From Halictus rubicundus (Eukaryota > Arthropoda > Insecta > Hymenoptera > Halictidae), in NCBI RefSeq assembly GCF_050948215.1, contig NW_027489032.1, positions 1 to 64,000 of the forward strand: DNA of 64,000 nt, written 5' to 3'. Positions within the stretch are counted from its first letter, which is position 1; every line of letters starts with the position of its first letter. Both the position numbers and the translations under genes were made by a program. The notes under the pieces were generated by a model. The model did not search any database, was not told where the DNA came from, and saw only the letters and a list, made by a program, of their open reading frames with translations. Below are positions 58,101-64,000 of the stretch, piece by piece.

Positions 58101-61100
58101 CTCTATCCTATCCTATCGTCTATCATATCCTATGCTCTATCCTATCCTATCCTCTATCCTATCCTATCCTCTATCCTATCCTATCCTCTATCCTATCCTC
58201 TCCTCTATCCTATCCTATCCTCTATCCTATCCAATCCTATATCCTATCCTCTATCATATCCTATCCTCTATCCTATCCTATCCTCAATCCTATCCTATCC
58301 GCTATCCTATCCAATCCTATATCCTATTCTCTGTCCTATCCTATCCTCTATCCTATCCTATCCTCTATCCTATCCTATCCTCTATCCTATATTATCCTCT
58401 ATCCTATCCCATCCTCTATCCTATCCTATCCTCTATCCTATCCTATCCTCTATCCTATCCTATCCTCTATCCTATCCTATTCTCTATCCTATCCTATCCT
58501 CTATCCTATCGTATCCTCTATCGTATCCTATCCTCTATCCTATCCTATCCTCTGTCCTATCCTATCCTCTATCCTATCCTATCCTCTATCCTATCCTATC
58601 CTCTATCCTATCCTATCCTGTATCATATCCTATCCTATATCCTATCCTATCCTCTATCCTATTCTATCCTCTATCCTATCCTATCCTCTATCCTATCCTA
58701 TCCTGTATCCTATTCTATCCTCTATCCTATCCTATCCTCTATCCTATCCTATCCTCTATCCTATCCTATCCTCTATCCTATCCTATTCTCTATCCTATCC
58801 TATCCTCTATCCTATCGTATCCTCTATCGTATCCTATCCTCTATCCTATCCTATCCTCTGTCCTATCCTATCCTCTATCCTATCCTATCCTCTATCCTAT
58901 CCTATCCTCTATCCTATCCTATCCTGTATCATATCCTATCCTATATCCTATCCTATCCTCTATCCTATTCTATCCTCTATCCTATCCTATCCTCTATCCT
59001 ATCCTATCCTGTATCCTATTCTATCCTCTATCCTATCCTATCCTGTATCCTATTCTATCCTCTATCCTATCCTATCCTCTATCCTATCCTATCCTGTATC
59101 ATATCCTATTCTCTATCCTGTCCTATCCTCTATCCTATTCTATCCTCTATCCTATCCAATCCTATATCCTATTCTCTATCCTATCCTATCCTCTATCGTA
59201 TCCTATCCTCCATCCTATCCAATCCTATATCGTATCCTCTATCCTATCCTATCCTCTATCCTATCCTATCCTCTATCCTATCCTATCCTCTATCCTATCC
59301 TATCGTCTATCATATCCTATGCTCTATCCTATCCTATCCTGTATCCTATCCTATCCTCTATCCTATCCAATCCCATATCCTATCCTCTATCATATCCTAT
59401 CCTCTATCCTATCCTATCCTCAATCCTATCCTATCCGCTATCCTATCCAATCCTATATCCTATTCTCTGTCCTATCCTATCCTCTATCCTATCCTATCCT
59501 CTATCCTATCCTATCCTCTATCCTATATTATCCTCTATCCTATCCCATCCTCTATCCTATCCTATCCTCTATCCTATCCTATCCTCTATCCTATCCTATC
59601 CTCTATCCTATCCTATTCTCTATCCTATCCTATCCTCTATCCTATCGTATCCTCTATCGTATCCTATCCTCTATCCTATTAAATCCTATATCGTGTCCTC
59701 TATCCTATCCTATCCTCTATCCTATCCTATCCTCTATCCAATCCTATCCTCTATCCTATATTATCCTCTATCCTATCCTATCCTATCCTATCCTCTATCC
59801 TATCCTATCCTCTATCCTATCCTATCCTCTATCCTATCCTATTCTCTATCCTATCCTATCCTCTATCCTATCCTATCCTCTATCCTATCCTATCCTCTAT
59901 CCTATCCTATCCTCTATCCTATCCTATCCTCTATCCTATATTATCCTCTATCCTATCCCATCCTCTAACCTATCCTATCCTCTATCCTATCCTATCCTCT
60001 GTCCTATCCTATCCTCTATCCTATCCTATCCTCTATCCTATCCTATCCTCTATCATATCCTATCCTCTATCCTATCCTATCCTCAATCCTATCCTATCCG
60101 CTATCCTATCCAATCCTATATCCTATTCTCTGTCCTATCCTATCCTCTATCCTATCCTATCCTCTATCCTATCCTATCCTCTATCCTATATTATCCTCTA
60201 TCCTATCCCATCCTCTATCCTATCCTATCCTCTATCCTATCCTATCCTCTATCCTATCCTATCCTCTATCCTATCCTATTCTCTATCCTATCCTATCCTC
60301 TATCCTATCGTATCCTCTATCGTATCCTATCCTCTATCCTATCCTATCCTCTGTCCTATCCTATCCTCTATCCTATCCTATCCTCTATCCTATCCTATCC
60401 TGTATCATATCCTATCCTATATCCTATCCTATCCTCTATCCTATTCTATCCTCTATCCTATCCTATCCTCTATCCTATCCTATCCTGTATCCTATTCTAT
60501 CCTCTATCCTATCCTATCCTCTATCCTATCCTATCCTCTATCCTATCCTATCCTCTATCCTATCCTATTCTCTATCCTATCCTATCCTCTATCCTATCGT
60601 ATCCTCTATCGTATCCTATCCTCTATCCTATCCTATCCTCTGTCCTATCCTATCCTCTATCCTATCCTATCCTCTATCCTATCCTATCCTCAATCCTATC
60701 CTATCCGCTATCCTATCCAATCCTATATCCTATTCTCTGTCCTATCCTATCCTCTATCCTATCCTATCCTCTATCCTATCCTATCCTCTATCCTATATTA
60801 TCCTCTATCCTATCCCATCCTCTATCCTATCCTATCCTCTATCCTATCCTATCCTCTATCCTATATTATCCTCTATCCTATCCCATCCTCTAACCTATCC
60901 TATCCTCTATCCTATCCTATCCTCTGTCCTATCCTATCCTCTATCCTATCCTATCCTCTATCCTATCCTATCCTCTATCCTATTCTATCCTCTATACTAT
61001 CCAATCCTATATCCTATTCTCTATCCTATCCTATCCTCTATCCTATCCTATCCTCTATCCTATCCTCTATCCTATCCTCTATCCTATCCTATCCTCTATC

Positions 61101-61953
61101 CTATCCTATCCTCTATCCTATCCTATCCTCTATCCTATCCTCTATCCTATCCTCTATCCTATCCTATCCTCTATCCTATCCTCTATCCTATCCTCTATCC
61201 TATCCTATCCTCTATCCTATCCTATCCTCTATCCTATCCTATTCTCTATCCTATCCTATCCTCTATCCTATCGTATCCTCTATCGTATCCTATCCTCTAT
61301 CCTATCCTATCCTCTGTCCTATCCTATCCTCTATCCTATCCTATCCTCTATCCTATCCTATCCTGTATCATATCCTATCCTATATCCTATCCTATCCTCT
61401 ATCCTATTCTATCCTCTATCCTATCCTATCCTCTATCCTATCCTATCCTCTGTCCTATCCTATCCTCTATCCTATCCTATCCTCTATCCTATCCTATCCT
61501 CTATCCTATCCTCTATCCTATCCTATCCTCTATCCTATCCTATCCTCTATCCTATCCTATCCTCTATCCTATCCTATCCTCTATCCTATCCTCTATCCTA
61601 TCCTCTATCCTATCCTATCCTCTATCCTATCCTCTATCCTATCCTCTATCCTATCCTATCCTCTATCCTATCCTATCCTCTATCCTATATTATCCTCTAT
61701 CCTATCCCATCCTCTAACCTATCCTATCCTCTATCCTATCCTATCCTCTGTCCTATCCTATCCTCTATCCTATCCTATCCTCTATCCTATCCTATCCTCT
61801 ATCCTATTCTATCCTCTATACTATCCAATCCTATATCCTATTCTCTATCCTATCCTATCCTCTATCGTATCCTATCCTCCATCCTATCCAATCCTATATC
61901 GTATCCTCTATCCTATCCTATCCTCTATCCTATCCTATCGTCTATCATATCCT
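55178..61953 (+). repeat. Superblock 3: A-B-B-A-B plus tail
   Basis: Subunit anchors are 55178 (A), 56370 (B), 57353 (B), 58132 (A) and 59319 (B). The part from 58132 matches 51887 onward with a 6245-bp offset (51887/58132, 53074/59319, attaaa 53433/59678, ccaatcc 53493/59738). The offset is 6170 bp in the tail (ctctgtcc 53827/59997). The rare ctatcctgtcc near 52.86 and 59.12 kb is shared. The odd ctctcctct at 58198 is instead shared with 48541 in the first A of superblock 2, so this copy looks like a mosaic. Confidence 0.83.
61050..61755 (+). repeat. Expanded 12-bp word region and spacer module
   Basis: This is the richest stretch of 12-bp CCTCTAT CCTAT words in the window (near 61.06-61.20, 61.50 and 61.59-61.65 kb). 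It is interrupted by a fragment of subunit body (tcgtatcctctatcg, ctctgtcc, gtatcatatcc near 61.27-61.37 kb) and closed by tatatta, cccatcctctaacc (61711) and ctctgtcc. It separates superblock 3 from subunit A at 61954. Confidence 0.78.
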
Positions 61954-64000
61954 ATGCTCTATCCTATCCTATCCTCTATCCTATCCTATCCTCTATCCTA
62001 TCCTATCGTCTATCCTATCCTATCCTCTATCCTATCCTATCCTCTATCCTATCCAATCCTATATCCTATCCTCTATCATATCCTATCCTCTATCCTATCC
62101 TATCCTCAATCCTATCCTATCCGCTATCCTATCCAATCCTATATCCTATTCTCTGTCCTATCCTATCCTCTATCCTATCCTATCCTCTATCCTATCCTAT
62201 CCTCTATCCTATATTATCCTCTATCCTATCCCATCCTCTATCCTATCCTATCCTCTATCCTATCCTATCCTCTATCCTATCCTATCCTCTATCCTATCCT
62301 ATTCTCTATCCTATCCTATCCTCTATCCTATCGTATCCTCTATCGTATCCTATCCTCTATCCTATCCTATCCTCTGTCCTATCCTATCCTCTATCCTATC
62401 CTATCCTCTATCCTATCCTATCCTCTATCCTATCCTATCCTGTATCATATCCTATCCTATATCCTATCCTATCCTCTATCCTATTCTATCCTCTATCCTA
62501 TCCTATCCTCTATCCTATCCTATCCTGTATCCTATTCTATCCTCTATCCTATCCTATCCTCTATCCTATCCTATCCTGTATCATATCCTATTCTCTATCC
62601 TATCCTATCCTCTATCCTATTCTATCCTCTATCCTATCCAATCCTATATCCTATTCTCTATCCTATCCTATCCTCTATCGTATCCTATCCTCCATCCTAT
62701 CCAATCCTATATCGTATCCTCTATCCTATCCTATCCTCTATCCTATCCTATCCTCTATCCTATCCTATCGTCTATCATATCCTATGCTCTATCCTATCCT
62801 ATCCTGTATCCTATCCTATCCTCTATCCTATCCAATCCCATATCCTATCCTCTATCATATCCTATCCTCTATCCTATCCTATCCTCAATCCTATCCTATC
62901 CGCTATCCTATCCAATCCTATATCCTATTCTCTGTCCTATCCTATCCTCTATCCTATCCTATCCTCTATCCTATCCTATCCTCTATCCTATCCTATCCTC
63001 TATCCTATCCTATCCTCTATCCTATCCTATTCTCTATCCTATCCTATCCTCTATCCTATCGTATCCTCTATCGTATCCTATCCTCTATCCTATCCTATCC
63101 TCTGTCCTATCCTATCCTCTATCCTATCCTATCCTCTATCCTATCCTATCCTCTATCCTATCCTATCCTGTATCATATCCTATCCTATATCCTATCCTAT
63201 CCTCTATCCTATTCTATCCTCTATCCTATCCTATCCTCTATCCTATCCTATCCTGTATCCTATTCTATCCTCTATCCTATCCTATCCTGTATCCTATTCT
63301 ATCCTCTATCCTATCCTATCCTCTATCCTATCCTATCCTGTATCATATCCTATTCTCTATCCTATCCTATCCTCTATCCTATTCTATCCTCTATCCTATC
63401 CAATCCTATATCCTATTCTCTATCCTATCCTATCCTCTATCCTATTCTATCCTCTATACTATCCAATCCTATATCCTATTCTCTATCCTATCCTATCCTC
63501 TATCGTATCCTATCCTCCATCCTATCCAATCCTATATCGTATCCTCTATCCTATCCTATCCTCTATCCTATCCAATCGTCTATCATATCCTATGCTCTAT
63601 CCTATCCTATCCTCTATCCTATCCTATCCTCTATCCTATCCTATCCTCTATCCTATCCTATCCTCTATCCTATCCTATCCTCTATCCTATCCAATCCTAT
63701 ATCCTATCCTCTATCATATCCTATCCTCTATCCTATCCTATCCTCAATCCTATCCTATCCGCTATCCTATCCAATCCTATATCCTATTCTCTGTCCTATC
63801 CTATCCTCTATCCTATCCTATCCTCTATCCTATCCTATCCTCTATCCTATATTATCCTCTATCCTATCCCATCCTCTATCCTATCCTATCCTCTATCCTA
63901 TCCTATCCTCTATCCTATCCTATCCTCTATCCTATCCTATTCTCTATCCTATCCTATCCTCTATCCTATCGTATCCTCTATCGTATCCTATCCTCTATCC
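61954..64000 (+). repeat. Superblock 4, partial: A-B-A
   Basis: Anchors are 61954 (A), 62784 (B) and 63592 (A). The A-to-B distance is 830 bp, exactly as at 44683/45513 and 48492/49322. The first A has a private tcgtctatcctatcc near 62.0 kb. The array continues past the window edge without any change of sequence type. Confidence 0.85.

Larger units (their letters stand above)
1..64000 (+). repeat. 17-bp satellite array, monomer CTCTATCCTATCCTATC
   Basis: The whole window is a head-to-tail tandem array. The commonest monomer is 17 bp and splits into one CCTCTAT and two CCTAT words. The 12-bp form (one CCTAT) and the 22-bp form (three CCTAT) are the main length variants. Base content of the consensus is 7 C, 7 T, 3 A and 0 G. 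I found no inverted segment: no run of the complement ATAGG appears on the + strand. I also found no stretch of non-satellite sequence. Point variants recur in fixed order and define higher-order repeats. Such arrays are typical of eukaryotic heterochromatin. I do not recognise this exact monomer as a named satellite family, and the host cannot be inferred. The call of satellite DNA is near certain; chromosomal position and function are unknown. Confidence 0.98.

Noticed and set aside
220..60893. Giant forward ORFs, for example 46379-53437, 53074-59682, 48492-53798 and 43834-48255
   Set aside because: They are satellite read-through in a stop-free 17-bp period, overlap one another in different frames with the same pseudo-peptide, start at a random substitution and end at random stop-creating variants. 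There is no codon bias, domain or ribosome-binding context.
1..64000. CRISPR array, because of very regular short repeats
   Set aside because: There are no unique spacers: repeats abut directly, are 17 bp long, and the same variants recur. No cas genes are present.
1..64000. Repetitive structural protein gene (silk, adhesin, collagen-like or membrane repeat)
   Set aside because: Frequent one- and two-word length changes (5, 7, 12, 22 bp) ignore the reading frame, which a selected coding repeat would not tolerate.
1..64000. Telomere proper
   Set aside because: The array is a compound 17-bp unit with higher-order structure rather than a uniform short telomere word, and it has no terminal region in the window.
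1..64000. CENP-B box or other known centromere motif
   Set aside because: The + strand almost lacks G and CpG, so NTTCGNNNNANNCGGGN cannot occur in the consensus on either strand, and I saw none in variants. A centromeric role is neither supported nor excluded.
1..64000. Long inverted repeats or hairpin-forming palindromes
   Set aside because: All monomers are in one orientation and the consensus lacks G, so extended self-complementarity on one strand is not possible.
1..64000. Triplex-forming (H-DNA) polypurine tract
   Set aside because: The minus strand has a T every 5-7 bases, so no long uninterrupted polypurine run exists.

Overview
The window is one uninterrupted 64-kb block of satellite DNA. 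I see no gene, RNA gene, transposon, CRISPR array or unique sequence in it. The + strand is built almost entirely from two words, CCTAT (5 bp, 'a') and CCTCTAT (7 bp, 'b'). The dominant word order is b-a-a, which gives the 17-bp monomer CTCTATCCTATCCTATC. Shorter b-a (12 bp) and longer b-a-a-a (22 bp) words are interspersed. All copies point the same way. The + strand is pyrimidine-rich (14 of 17 bases) and the consensus contains no G. A megasatellite of this size, without islands of other sequence, indicates eukaryotic constitutive heterochromatin (pericentromeric, subtelomeric, sex-chromosomal or B-chromosomal). The sequence does not tell me the species.

The point variants are not random noise. 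They recur in fixed order and act as lineage markers. They are written here as short tags: attaaa, ccaatcc, catatcc, ccgctatcc, ctctgt(t/c)cc, tcgtctatc...tatgctc, cctagtc, tatatta. Reading these tags by eye gives a hierarchy of higher-order repeats (HORs). The left domain (about 1-19.8 kb) has older, rearranged 1-5 kb blocks and private variants. The middle domain (about 19.8-36.4 kb) has paired anchors 575 bp apart and three tandem copies of a roughly 3.2-kb block, one of which carries a nested 687-bp duplication. Next comes a near-identical tandem duplication of about 3.66 kb (36.4-43.7 kb). The right domain (43.7-64 kb) consists of two alternating subunits, A and B, each about 0.8-0.9 kb. 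They form a dimer of about 1.69 kb, which is itself packed in superblocks of about 3.8, 6.7 and 6.8 kb plus a partial one.

Very long open reading frames exist on the + strand only (up to 2352 codons). They are a by-product of a 17-bp unit without stop codons: 17 is not a multiple of 3, so three monomers make a 51-bp, 17-residue pseudo-peptide period. The complementary strand carries TAG three times per monomer and is closed in all frames. I annotate none of them as genes. The interest lies in the nested repeat architecture, its reconstructable duplication history, the extreme strand asymmetry and the possible unusual DNA structures of the GG-rich strand. Coordinates of HOR blocks come from matching rare variants by eye. 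Boundaries should be read as good to roughly one or two monomers unless stated otherwise.
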